Shown: positions 1 to 8,864 of the stretch, in pieces | Layout of the letters: each line of letters opens with the position of its first letter | Numbering within the stretch: the stretch's first letter is position 1 | From: Desulforhopalus singaporensis | GTDB taxonomy: Bacteria; Desulfobacterota; Desulfobulbia; Desulfobulbales; Desulfocapsaceae | Reading direction: 5' to 3' | DNA length: 64,000 bases | NCBI RefSeq assembly: GCF_900104445.1 | Contig: NZ_FNJI01000001.1 | Coordinates: 205,583 to 269,582 of the forward strand | Notes under the pieces: generated by a model | What the model was told of the DNA's origin: nothing | Seen by the model: only the letters and a program-made list of their open reading frames with translations | Database searches by the model: none | Program-made: the position numbers and the translations under genes

Positions 1-27
1 AGAGGAATATTACCACGAGTATCTATT

Positions 28-1911
28 GTGTCACCCACTAAACGAAAATCGAACCCGGTGAAGGGCAAAACCAAACCCGCCGCCCGCAGAAAAATATATA
101 CCGAAAAACATGTTTATCTGTTTCTGTTGATAACCTGTCTGGTGCAGACCGGTTTTCTTTTCACGCTGCTGCTCGTCCAGATGAGCCTGCAGATTCCCGA
201 TATAGGTACGGTGGCAAAATATCAGCCGGCCCAGGCGACGCTGATCTATGACCGGCGCGGCGATCTCGTCGACCGGGTGTTTGTTGAAAACAGGACGGTG
301 GTGCCGCTTACAAAAATGTCGCCTTATCTGGCCAAGGCGTTTGTCGCTGCCGAAGACGGCAGATTCTTCGAACATCCCGGGCTTGATTTTTTTTCGGTAC
401 TGAGGGCGGCAATAATAAATGTCAAAAACGGGGAAAAGAGCCAGGGCGGCTCTACCATCACCCAGCAGGTGGCGAAATCGCTGCTGCTGTCTCCGGAAAA
501 AACCTACGTGCGAAAATTCAAGGAGGCGATCCTTGCCTGGCGCATCGATAAGGTGCTGACCAAGGATGAGATTCTTTTTATTTACCTCAACCAGATCTAT
601 CTGGGGGAGGGTACCCACGGGGTTGAGGCCGCGGCGCAGCTCTATTTCGGTAAAAGTGCTGCAGCGCTCTCCCTTGGGGAGTGCGCACTTTTAGCGGGTC
701 TGCCCCAGGCGCCGAGCAGGTATTCGCTTTTCGATCACCTTGACCGTGCCGTTGAAAGGCAGAAATATGTGCTCAACAGGATGGCCGCGGACGGGTATGT
801 GAGCGGTGGCGAGGCAAGACGTGCATTTGATAAAAAAATAGAACTTAAAAACGAGGGAACAACCCGGTCCGACGACAACGGGTATTACCTGCAGATTGTG
901 AAAAAAAGAGCACGGGAGTTGCTGCACGTTCCACTGCAGACGGCAGGGCTGAAAATTTATACCTGTCTTGATTCCCGGATGCAGAAAAGTGGTGCAAAAG
1001 CTGTCCGCACAGGGGTTGTAGCCTCGAAAATAAGGCAGGAGCGCAGCGGCAACAAGGTCGGTGAGGAATTGCAGGGAGCCCTGGTTTGTGTCGAGACGGC
1101 AACCGGGAAGGTAAGAGCGGTGGTGGGGGGCACCTCTTTTCGGCAGACCCCCTTTGACCGGGCCACCCTGGCAAGAAGGCCCGTCGGCTCGACCTTCAAG
1201 CCTTTTGTCTACGCCGCGGCTCTTACAAGTGGCTGGAGTCCGCAGTCGATCATAGAGGACAGCCCTGTCTCAATAACGGGCAGCGACGGCAGGAGGTGGC
1301 AGCCAAAGAACTATTCCGGAAAATATCATGGCAAAACCACCCTGGAAAACGCCCTGGTCCACTCGCTCAATGCCGCATCTGTCAGGCTCATGCAGGCAAC
1401 AGGCTTCAAAACGGTCCACCGCATTGCCGCAGGAGCCGGAATAACCGCCAAGCTGCCGCCCGATCTCTCTTTAGCCCTGGGCTCAGCGGATGTGTCGCTG
1501 CTGGAAATGACGTCTGCGTATACCGCTTTCGCCGGCAACGGAACTGTTTCGGCCCCGGATTTTATCGAGAAGATAGTTTTTCCCGATGGTTCGGTACGGG
1601 TGATCGCCGACAGCAACAAAAAAAACAGGGTGTTGACGGAAGAGGTGAACGCCCGGATGCGCGAAATGCTGCGCGGCGTCGTAACCCGGGGAACCGGGAA
1701 AAAGGTTCGCGATGTGACCGGAGTGTCGGGGGGCAAAACCGGTACTTCAAATGATAATCGGGATGCCTGGTTTATCGGTTATGACAACAGGTACACAACA
1801 GGGGTGTGGGTGGGATTTGACCATAACCACTCGATGGGCGCCGGCGAGAGCGGCGGGGCGACAGCCGCCCCTATCTGGCGTGACTTCATGCTGCATGGCG
1901 GGGTCAACTGA
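28..1911 (+). CDS. Class A penicillin-binding protein (PBP1A family), glycosyltransferase plus transpeptidase
   Basis: Bifunctional peptidoglycan synthase anchored in the inner membrane: it polymerises lipid II glycan and cross-links stem peptides in the periplasm. A basic cytoplasmic tail is followed by one membrane helix (about residues 28-52). The GT51 domain shows the EDGRFFEHPG motif with catalytic Glu109, then GGSTITQQ and an LNQIYLG motif. The transpeptidase domain has Ser388 in the GSTFKP active-site motif, a downstream SLN and KTGTS at Lys570. At 627 residues it is a compact class A enzyme. The start is a GTG at position 28; because the window begins only 27 bases upstream, an earlier start cannot be excluded. 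A strong terminator follows the stop. A second, much larger class A PBP lies at 32902. Confidence 0.93.
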   Translation: MSPTKRKSNPVKGKTKPAARRKIYTEKHVYLFLLITCLVQTGFLFTLLLVQMSLQIPDIGTVAKYQPAQATLIYDRRGDLVDRVFVENRTVVPLTKMSPYLAKAFVAAEDGRFFEHPGLDFFSVLRAAIINVKNGEKSQGGSTITQQVAKSLLLSPEKTYVRKFKEAILAWRIDKVLTKDEILFIYLNQIYLGEGTHGVEAAAQLYFGKSAAALSLGECALLAGLPQAPSRYSLFDHLDRAVERQKYVLNRMAADGYVSGGEARRAFDKKIELKNEGTTRSDDNGYYLQIVKKRARELLHVPLQTAGLKIYTCLDSRMQKSGAKAVRTGVVASKIRQERSGNKVGEELQGALVCVETATGKVRAVVGGTSFRQTPFDRATLARRPVGSTFKPFVYAAALTSGWSPQSIIEDSPVSITGSDGRRWQPKNYSGKYHGKTTLENALVHSLNAASVRLMQATGFKTVHRIAAGAGITAKLPPDLSLALGSADVSLLEMTSAYTAFAGNGTVSAPDFIEKIVFPDGSVRVIADSNKKNRVLTEEVNARMREMLRGVVTRGTGKKVRDVTGVSGGKTGTSNDNRDAWFIGYDNRYTTGVWVGFDHNHSMGAGESGGATAAPIWRDFMLHGGVN

Positions 1912-1927
1912 AGATTGGTCAAAAAAA

Positions 1928-1966
1928 AGCCTGCGCAGGAATTTTTTGCGCAGGCTTTTTTTTTTT
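1928..1966. terminator. Bidirectional intrinsic terminator
   Basis: A perfect 10-bp stem (AGCCTGCGCA, 1928-1937, with its complement at 1947-1956) is flanked by an A-run on the left and an 11-T run on the right. It therefore terminates the PBP gene on the plus strand and the convergent phosphate transporter gene on the minus strand. Confidence 0.9.
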
Positions 1967-2011
1967 GATAACCCGGTTCTCCCGGTGGGAAAAAAACGGT
2001 TACGTTTTTTA

Positions 2012-3277
2012 TCAGCCGAATATTCCCTTGAAGGTAAAGAAAAACAGCATCGCCATGATTGCTCCGGCGGGCAGGGTGACCAGCCAGGAAATGACGATGT
2101 TCAGTATTACCCTGAGATCCAGGGCTCCTATGCCTCTGGCAAGGCCGACCCCCAGAACGGAACCCACCAGAATGTGGGTGGTGGAGACCGGCAGTCCGGT
2201 GCGGGAGGCCAGAACCACCGTGGTAGCCGCGGCCAGTTCGGCGCAGAATCCCCTTGACGGCGTGAGTTCGGTGATACGTTTACCCACGGTGAGCATGACC
2301 CTGTAGCCGAGAGTGACGAGCCCGAGAACAATTCCGGCACCGCCAAGCAGCAGAATCCACAGGGGCAGCGCCGACTTCTGCATCACCTCGCCCCCTGAGC
2401 TGATGATTGAATAGACCGCAGCCAGGGGACCGATACCGTTGGCCACGTCGTTTGAGCCGTGTGCGAACGCCATGGAACAGGCGGTAAAAAGCATCATCGG
2501 GGTAAACACCTTTTCCACGCTGGCGTAACTGAATGCCTTGTTGCCGTTGGAATTATCCTTGATTTTCCTGATAAAACTCCAGCCGATGAGAGCGGTGCAT
2601 ATACCGAACAGGATGGCTACTGCAAAACTCTGGATAGTGGTAAGTTCAAGGTTGAGGTGTTTGAGACCCTTGAAAAGGGTTACCAGGGAAATGATGAACC
2701 CTACCAGGAAGATATAGACAGGGGCATATTTTTTGGCATTTTTCAGCGGGTCGTCAGTGTCAAAGATCAGTTTCCTGGTGCTCATGACCAGGAGAAAGGA
2801 GATGGTCCCTCCGATCACCGGAGATATGACCCAGCTCATCACCACCGAACCCACCTTCCCCCACTTGACCGCTTCAGGGCTGATACCGACGATGGCAAAG
2901 CCGATCAGGGCACCGATTATCGAGTGGGTGGTGGATACCGGCCATCCCTTTGAAGACGCAATCATCAGCCACACGGCGGCGGCAAGGAGCGCAGCCAGCA
3001 TCCCGTAAATGAGAATCTCCGGGTTGTCGGCTATGGCCGATGCATCGATAATTCCTTTTCTTATGGTTTTGGTAACGTGTCCCCCGGCCAAAACAGCGCC
3101 TAAGAATTCGAAGATCATGGCGATGACGATCGCCTGCTTGACCGATACCGCGCCGGCGCCGACCGAAGTGCCCATGGCGTTTGCCAAGTCATTGGCCCCA
3201 ATACCCCAGGTCATGTAAACGCCAAAAACAATGGCGAGTACAAGCATGATGGTTCCGTATGAAGCAATAATTTCCAT
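2012..3277 (-). CDS. pit: Inorganic phosphate transporter, PiT family
   Basis: Low-affinity, ion-coupled phosphate permease of the inner membrane. The 421 residues carry the two inverted PiT signature repeats: GANDLANAMG at about 27-36 and GSNDVANGIG at about 274-283. Each is followed in its half by a PVSTTH motif (about 113-118 and near 365). Around ten hydrophobic segments and length fit the family. A GAGG ribosome site lies 5 bases before the ATG. The gene starts 15 bases after the DUF47 gene ends, so the two form an operon; the pit-DUF47 pairing is widespread in bacteria, where the DUF47 protein (PhoU-like) is thought to modulate the transporter. Whether phosphate or another anion is the main substrate cannot be told from sequence. 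Confidence 0.93.
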   Translation of the reverse strand: MEIIASYGTIMLVLAIVFGVYMTWGIGANDLANAMGTSVGAGAVSVKQAIVIAMIFEFLGAVLAGGHVTKTIRKGIIDASAIADNPEILIYGMLAALLAAAVWLMIASSKGWPVSTTHSIIGALIGFAIVGISPEAVKWGKVGSVVMSWVISPVIGGTISFLLVMSTRKLIFDTDDPLKNAKKYAPVYIFLVGFIISLVTLFKGLKHLNLELTTIQSFAVAILFGICTALIGWSFIRKIKDNSNGNKAFSYASVEKVFTPMMLFTACSMAFAHGSNDVANGIGPLAAVYSIISSGGEVMQKSALPLWILLLGGAGIVLGLVTLGYRVMLTVGKRITELTPSRGFCAELAAATTVVLASRTGLPVSTTHILVGSVLGVGLARGIGALDLRVILNIVISWLVTLPAGAIMAMLFFFTFKGIFG

Positions 3278-3292
3278 GATGCCCTCTAGGTT

Positions 3293-3979
3293 TTATTTGG
3301 ATAGGAAGAGTAGTACTCGATCAGCCAGGTTTTCCGATTGGTCGGAGACAAGTCCGAGCAATTCGATGATATTGTACCAGAACATTACCGAAACGGGATC
3401 CAGCTTGTTCTCAATGGAAAAAAGCATTTTCCTTGTCCGGTGGACAATGTCGTCAATGTTGTGCTCGCTGATACGAACCTTTGCAATCATCTGGGAAACT
3501 CTCTGTGTTTCCCTGCCGGCAAAGCCGACCTCAAGAAGTTCGTCGAGTCTTTCGATCATCTGGCGGGCGGCTACGGAAATATCCATGGTCGCTTCGAGCA
3601 GCTCATCCAGCAGTTCCCTGAGCTCTTCTGGCGCCTGCATTGTCCGGTAAAGAAAGATTTTTCCTATATTTTCGGCGGTATCGGCGATCTTGTCCTGATC
3701 GGCGATAAGGCTGAGCAGGTCTTTCCGGTCAACGGGCAGAAACAGCGATTTCGGCATATTCAGCCGGTAGGTCGATTTCAGCTTGTCGGCTTTGGTCTCG
3801 AGTGTGCTGATCTGGGTGGCAAAATCGAGGGTTTCCTCACTGTCTTTTCTGAATACCGCGTCAAAAAGCGGAGGGATAAGGCAGACGCAGGAAAAAACTA
3901 CCGACATATGTTCCTGTATGGGTTTAAAGGGAGATCCCCTGAGAAGACCTGATAGCGGGCGATTTGACATAATAGGCAT
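3293..3979 (-). CDS. DUF47 / TIGR00153 PhoU-like accessory protein of the phosphate transporter
   Basis: Predicted cytoplasmic all-helical protein (228 residues) of the DUF47 family, related to PhoU. It has the family's usual opening with a GSPFKPIQEHM segment and acidic, metal-ligand-like helices (for example a DQDKIADTAENIGK stretch). The open frame extends nine codons upstream, but the ATG at 3979 has a TCCTCCT-complement ribosome site (AGGAGGA) 7 bases away and matches the family start, so it was chosen. It is directly upstream of pit on the same strand. PhoU-like partners usually regulate PiT activity or assembly; that role is inferred from the family and position. Confidence 0.88.
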   Translation of the reverse strand: MPIMSNRPLSGLLRGSPFKPIQEHMSVVFSCVCLIPPLFDAVFRKDSEETLDFATQISTLETKADKLKSTYRLNMPKSLFLPVDRKDLLSLIADQDKIADTAENIGKIFLYRTMQAPEELRELLDELLEATMDISVAARQMIERLDELLEVGFAGRETQRVSQMIAKVRISEHNIDDIVHRTRKMLFSIENKLDPVSVMFWYNIIELLGLVSDQSENLADRVLLFLSK

Positions 3980-4219
3980 AGTATGATCCTCCTGGTCGCG
4001 ACGCATTGAATTTTTTTCGGTTGGTTGATACTGGAAATTACAACGTGATTTAATAACGTCGTAATCAGTGCACGCTCATTACTATGTATTGGTTAAAAGT
4101 CAATAGTTTTTATTGTTCGATCCGGTTTCCGGGCAAGGCTAAACAGGCTTGATTACGATTAATATCGGTCTTGTTAGTCTGGTGGTCTGGTAATAAAAAA
4201 CATCGACTGTATATGGCCG

Positions 4220-6301
4220 TTACTTGATGTTGTTAATAAAATCGGTTAACGGTTCGGCCGGAAAGGTTATCGGCATAAAACCGCTGTCGGTGCGGATTAT
4301 GGCACAGGGCCCGTCGGCGTGGGCGCTGTAGATGATGTGATGATTCTTAATGGTGCCGGCATGGAGCCAGTAACTACCGAAGGGGTCGAGCGGGGTGTGG
4401 CTTACTATGAACCGTGCTTTAGCAGGGATTCCTAGCCGGTGACGGAATCTCTTGACGTCTTTTCTGGTATAACCGGCGAGGTTGTTCGGCCGGTTGATCC
4501 TGTTGCAGGTCAGTTCTTTTTGCAGCCGCGGGTTGGAACCTATTTCAATCAGATCCTTGCGGGTGGTGTCCATCCGCGGCGGGCCGCCATGGCAGGCGAC
4601 GAAGTCGCCGGCTACTATCAGGTAGGGGAGGTTGTCGTAAAAACGCTGCATCTCCTCGACATAGTCTTTGCCGCGCTGCTGCAAAAGGGCTTCTTTGAAA
4701 AGTTCTCCCTGCAGAAAATTGTTCTTGCTGATTTCAGGATCGAAGGAGTCGTGGTTTCCCCTGATGTAGAACAGGTTTTCCGGGAAGCGAAGTTTGAGCA
4801 TGAAAATAAGGTCCATGATCAGCATCGACGTTTCAAAGTCCTCCATTTCCCCTGAGGTCTCTGCGTGAACCGCATCGCCCAGGATAATGAGGGTAGCGGT
4901 TTTCATGCGCATGCAGTCAAGTAGACAGTTCTCGCTTAAAATTTTCAGCAGATTGTCTACCTGGGCATGGAGGTCGCCGATGAAAACCGGGGTGGTATCC
5001 TTGGTCAGCTCAACTATTCCTCCGGGTGCGCCCAGTTGTGTTTTGGGCCTGCACGGTTCGTTCTGCAGGAGTCGATTGACCTGTCTGATGCTCTTGAGTG
5101 CCCGGCCGCGGGGAAGACATTCGATGTCCTGGCCGTAGATGGTGCGTATGTTCAGGATGGACTTGCGCCTTTCGCGAGCCAGCCGGCCTCGGTAATCACT
5201 GTCGTCGACCCTGACTATTGCCGTGGTCTTGTCGAAAGTGAGAGGGGTCAGGATCAGGTCACCCTTGCGATTGGTGATGCTGAGGTGTCGTTTGGCGACG
5301 CTGTCGTCAAAATGGAAAAGATTCTCATAGTCCTTGTTGAGGCGACCTATGACAATGGTTTCCCCAACGAGAATCCGCATGAATCCGTTGATGTTTCTGG
5401 TGGAGCATCCCTGCTCGGTATTGATGATCCAGTTTTTCTTGGCAGCCCTCTTTTTTACACCAAGTGCTATCTCCGGTTGGAAACGGAGCCTGATTTTACC
5501 TGCCAAAAGTTCAAAACTCCTGCCGTCGTGGGCGATCCGGCACGGCTCGTAGATCTCCTGCAGTTCATCGCTCAGAGTCAGCCACTTGATGGTGGAATGA
5601 CTCCGCAGCAGGTATTTCCAGCCGGTGAGGGTTTTCAGGGTCGGTCTTCTGGGTTTGTTGCTCAAGGTCCATCGCGGTACTTTGGCCACCCCCCGCTCCG
5701 AAATCCACATCGGTGGGCTCTGTAAATCCTTCCGCAGGTAAACGTTCAGGCCGGCCCGGTGGAGATAAAGGGCAATTTCCCTGTAGTATGTCACCTGTTG
5801 GGTTACCATTTCCAGGGTGAGATTTTCGTCGACGGGAAAATATCCCTCTACCTGTCTTGCCATCCGTCGCTCAAATATGGTGGCAGGGTCGGGAATGAGA
5901 AATTCGAAAATAAATCTCGTGCGCCAATCGGACTGTAAAAAGGCGTCCTTGGCAGGCGGTACCACAATTCTGTTCAGTTCGAGCACCAGGGGCTCGGGGT
6001 TTTCCACGACCTCTTTGTCAAATACGGTGAGGGCTTCTTTAAAGCCCTTGAAAGGCAGACCGAGGTGAACTTCCCGTGGCCGGTAGACAAGGGATTTGTT
6101 TTTCCACCATCCTTTCTGAGTGAGATCGATATATCCCTCGTTGGGCCATCCGCCGATCTGTTCGATATAGTATGATTTCCCGGACCCTGGCGGGCCGGTC
6201 ACGATCAACTGGAGGAATTCAAGGCCGATCGGAAGAGCAACCCCCCGAACATTCTGCAGATCCTGGATTGGTTTTAAAATTTTCTTCAGGGGGTCCAGCA
6301 T
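4220..6301 (-). CDS. P-loop ATPase/kinase - FHA-like - PPP-type metallophosphatase fusion
   Basis: Three parts are visible in 693 residues. Residues 36-43 are a Walker A loop (GPPGSGKS) at the head of a kinase/ATPase-like domain of about 200 residues. Residues 310-365 resemble an FHA phosphopeptide-binding domain, with IGR at 318-320 and SVAKRHLSI at 334-342. Residues 437-660 are a calcineurin-like phosphatase: GDLHAQ (442), GDAVH (475), RGNHD (514), a CHGG histidine (571) and a later SHTP histidine (635). The second motif has His where PPP enzymes usually have Asp (GDxVD). Bacterial Pnkp end-healing enzymes also join a P-loop kinase to a metallophosphatase, but I know of no FHA in them. The substrate is unknown: nucleic-acid ends, a protein or a small molecule are all possible. 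It lies on the same strand as, and about 240 bases before, the DUF47-pit pair. Confidence 0.75.
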   Translation of the reverse strand: MLDPLKKILKPIQDLQNVRGVALPIGLEFLQLIVTGPPGSGKSYYIEQIGGWPNEGYIDLTQKGWWKNKSLVYRPREVHLGLPFKGFKEALTVFDKEVVENPEPLVLELNRIVVPPAKDAFLQSDWRTRFIFEFLIPDPATIFERRMARQVEGYFPVDENLTLEMVTQQVTYYREIALYLHRAGLNVYLRKDLQSPPMWISERGVAKVPRWTLSNKPRRPTLKTLTGWKYLLRSHSTIKWLTLSDELQEIYEPCRIAHDGRSFELLAGKIRLRFQPEIALGVKKRAAKKNWIINTEQGCSTRNINGFMRILVGETIVIGRLNKDYENLFHFDDSVAKRHLSITNRKGDLILTPLTFDKTTAIVRVDDSDYRGRLARERRKSILNIRTIYGQDIECLPRGRALKSIRQVNRLLQNEPCRPKTQLGAPGGIVELTKDTTPVFIGDLHAQVDNLLKILSENCLLDCMRMKTATLIILGDAVHAETSGEMEDFETSMLIMDLIFMLKLRFPENLFYIRGNHDSFDPEISKNNFLQGELFKEALLQQRGKDYVEEMQRFYDNLPYLIVAGDFVACHGGPPRMDTTRKDLIEIGSNPRLQKELTCNRINRPNNLAGYTRKDVKRFRHRLGIPAKARFIVSHTPLDPFGSYWLHAGTIKNHHIIYSAHADGPCAIIRTDSGFMPITFPAEPLTDFINNIK

Positions 6302-6407
6302 ACTACTCTCAGGGTAATAGGGTGGTGTCCGTTAAAGCTGCGTAATTTTCATGCGCCGGTCGTCCACTTTTGGGTCCCTTGGGAAATTCCTGAAAGACAT
6401 ATCCGGT

Positions 6408-6452
6408 CTGCCATGATTATTTGCCAGTTTGACTGTAAAATAATCATGGCAG
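6408..6452. repeat. 15-bp perfect inverted repeat between two minus-strand genes
   Basis: CTGCCATGATTATTT (6408-6422) and its exact complement (6438-6452) flank a 15-base spacer. It lies 6 bases after the stop of the GXGXG/oxidoreductase gene and about 110 bases upstream of the P-loop/FHA/phosphatase gene. There is no T-run on either exit, so it is a poor intrinsic terminator; it may be a 3'-end stabilising hairpin or an operator. Confidence 0.6.
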
Positions 6453-6458
6453 ATCAAA

Positions 6459-8792
6459 TTAAAAGGTGTTCATCGTCCAGATCCCGCATGGGCAGGTGTC
6501 GGCGCAAAATCCGCAACCAATACATTTGTTGTCATCTGAGATATATTCATACCCTGTCTCAGAACCCGTTGGCAACTCCCTTTTGGAAATAGCACCGGTT
6601 GGACAGATGGTTTCACAAAGGTGACAATCACGGCATGAGGCGCAGGACAGGCAGCGGTCGGCCTGGTTTTGTTCCGAAGCTGCAAGCTGTGTTGGGATGT
6701 AGTGGGTTATGGTCAACGCCTGCTGGGGGATCAGCGGTTTGTCGAAAGGTTTCCATTCGACTCCCTTGCATTTTGCGATAATGAATTCCGCCGCTGTCTT
6801 TCCGGCGCCAAGAGCGTGGGTTGCAAGTCCCGGCTTTTCAACATCGCCGATCGCCAGCAACCGGGTGTCGGAGGTAAGATGGGCCTTGTCGGTCTTGATC
6901 CATGCGGCTCCACCAACGGTTACGGTCTCGACGTCTTCTGGTAGAAAAGAGAGCGCCGGGACATCGCCGATGGAGATAATAACCGTCTTGGCCGGGATCA
7001 GTTCGCCGTCTGATGTCCACACTCCTTCGTCCGTCACTTCCCTGGTGGTAACAGGCCACCTGAAGGATGCGCCGAGTCTTTCGGCGGCTTCTTTTTCCTT
7101 GCCGAATGCGAGCGGTTTCTGGATGTCGACGAGGACGACTTTTTCAGCCCCCAGTCTATATGCTTCACAGGCTACGTCGCAGCCGACGTTTCCGGCTCCG
7201 ATTACCACCACTTCACCGCTCACTGCCGGAGGCGCCGGGCTTTTTGCCTGTTTGAGGAATTCGAGCGCCGGCACCACCCTTTCGCTTCCCGGAAATTGCA
7301 GGATCCTGGGGGCGTGGGTTCCGACGGCGACTACGGTATAGTCGTATTTTGTCCGCAGCTCTGCGAATTTCTCCTTGGTCAGCCTGGTGCCCAGGTTGAT
7401 AAAGATGTTCGGCGTATTGGCAAATCTCTGGATCTCCTGGTGCCAGATCGCCTGGGAGAGCCGCTCCCAGGGGATTACCTGGGCGAGTTTGCCGCCGATC
7501 TTGTCGTCCTGCTCGAAGATATGGGCTTCAATTCCATGCAGTGCCAGTTGCCAGGCGACGTTTATGCCGGCCGGTCCGCCGCCGATGACTGCAACTTTTT
7601 TACCGATGGGTTCAGGTACGGAAGGAGCCTGAATGTGGCCGACGGCCCGGCCGAGTGTCGCCACATCTATCGGCTCATCGACACCTTGCCGCGAACAGTT
7701 TTCCATACACAGATTCGGACAGACCGAGCCGCAGACCGATGCGGGCAGCGGGGTGTAGCGAAGCAGCATTTCATAGGCATCGTCTATCCGTCCTTCCCGT
7801 ATGAGGCTGAGCCGGTCGACGGTGGGGATATGCACCGGGCAGAAATAGGTGCACGGTGCAGCGGATTCATGGTTTGCCCAGTATGGTTTTTTTCTCCTGA
7901 GATCGCCGGTAACAATGGTCTCGATAGGACTGCGGTCAAGCCCCGGGGCGAGATCTCGCAGCGGATCGCCGCCGAAGGCTTTGTTCCAGTGCTCGTTTCT
8001 GAACTCGGCCATCACCATCGGGCCTGAGAACATCAGCGCCCGTTCCTGCGGGGTAATGGCGACAAGCGCCCGCCACTCTTCACGCCTGGTGAGGGTTTCA
8101 AGCAGCTCCGGGCGTCTGATTCGGCCGAGGAATATTTTTATGTTCTGCTGCAGCCATTGCCACTGCCCATCGTCGGGAAGCACCAGCTTGGCGTTGGTTT
8201 TGGCATAACTATCATCAATTTTACCACGGAAATAGATGATCCCGCCGACCATGCCGACACAGGGACGATATCCGAGAATGTTGTGCGGGCTCTTAGGGTC
8301 AATCCCGCACACCACGCCGATTCCGCCGCAGTTGAATTCGGCAAAGGAATCTCCGGTGGAGCCCAGCACCCAGAGCTCGGGTTTGGCGTAATCCGGGTTC
8401 CACTTGGTCATGGTGAGACCGCGGGCGCCTATGGAACCGCCAATAAAAACCTTGCCGTTGGCCATGGCGTTGCAGGCGCCGTTGGAGGCGTCACCGAGAA
8501 CCGTTATTTCCGCGCCGATATTGAGGTAGCCGACATCGTCTGAAGTCGCTCCCTCGCAGATTATCCTGGTTCCGGGCATGCCCATACACCCGAGCCGCTG
8601 TCCCGACGGACCTCTGACCGTAAGGTTCAAGCCGCCTTCATGCTGCAGCCGGATGCCGATATTATGTTGCCCGAAAGATTCAAGGATGAGATCGTTTGAG
8701 GTGGCGGCAGCATTTCGTATCAGCTTCTCAAACTCCATGGAGTTGATGCGGGTACCTTGTTCGTTTAGACCTTTTACAACCGTTGTAGCCAC
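6459..8792 (-). CDS. Glutamate synthase GXGXG domain fused to GltD-like FAD/NAD(P)H oxidoreductase and 2[4Fe-4S] ferredoxin
   Basis: Part of a split glutamate synthase. In order: the glycine-rich beta-helix GXGXG (GltB C-terminal) domain over about residues 15-225; a GltD-like region with iron-sulfur cysteines (CTYFC near 314-318 and a cysteine cluster near 354-366); an FAD fold with GGGPAG near 404; a second dinucleotide fold with a GAGNVG motif; and a C-terminal pair of 4Fe-4S motifs (CRDCHLCETICP and CIGCGFCADTCP). It probably passes electrons from NAD(P)H or ferredoxin to the FMN subunit. The frame opens further upstream, but the GTG at 8792 has AAGGAG 6 bases before it, so it was chosen (777 residues). 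It is the third gene of the operon. Confidence 0.88.
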   Translation of the reverse strand: MATTVVKGLNEQGTRINSMEFEKLIRNAAATSNDLILESFGQHNIGIRLQHEGGLNLTVRGPSGQRLGCMGMPGTRIICEGATSDDVGYLNIGAEITVLGDASNGACNAMANGKVFIGGSIGARGLTMTKWNPDYAKPELWVLGSTGDSFAEFNCGGIGVVCGIDPKSPHNILGYRPCVGMVGGIIYFRGKIDDSYAKTNAKLVLPDDGQWQWLQQNIKIFLGRIRRPELLETLTRREEWRALVAITPQERALMFSGPMVMAEFRNEHWNKAFGGDPLRDLAPGLDRSPIETIVTGDLRRKKPYWANHESAAPCTYFCPVHIPTVDRLSLIREGRIDDAYEMLLRYTPLPASVCGSVCPNLCMENCSRQGVDEPIDVATLGRAVGHIQAPSVPEPIGKKVAVIGGGPAGINVAWQLALHGIEAHIFEQDDKIGGKLAQVIPWERLSQAIWHQEIQRFANTPNIFINLGTRLTKEKFAELRTKYDYTVVAVGTHAPRILQFPGSERVVPALEFLKQAKSPAPPAVSGEVVVIGAGNVGCDVACEAYRLGAEKVVLVDIQKPLAFGKEKEAAERLGASFRWPVTTREVTDEGVWTSDGELIPAKTVIISIGDVPALSFLPEDVETVTVGGAAWIKTDKAHLTSDTRLLAIGDVEKPGLATHALGAGKTAAEFIIAKCKGVEWKPFDKPLIPQQALTITHYIPTQLAASEQNQADRCLSCASCRDCHLCETICPTGAISKRELPTGSETGYEYISDDNKCIGCGFCADTCPCGIWTMNTF

Positions 8793-8864
8793 TGAATGCT
8801 CCTTCTTGCGAGAATGAAGATCCTTGAGGGATCGGTTTCTCTCTTTGCTGGTTCTGTTCAATTA

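Noticed and set aside
4110..4150. A GTTCGATCCGG segment that resembles the T-arm of a tRNA.
   Set aside because: No matching acceptor, D or anticodon stems could be found around it.
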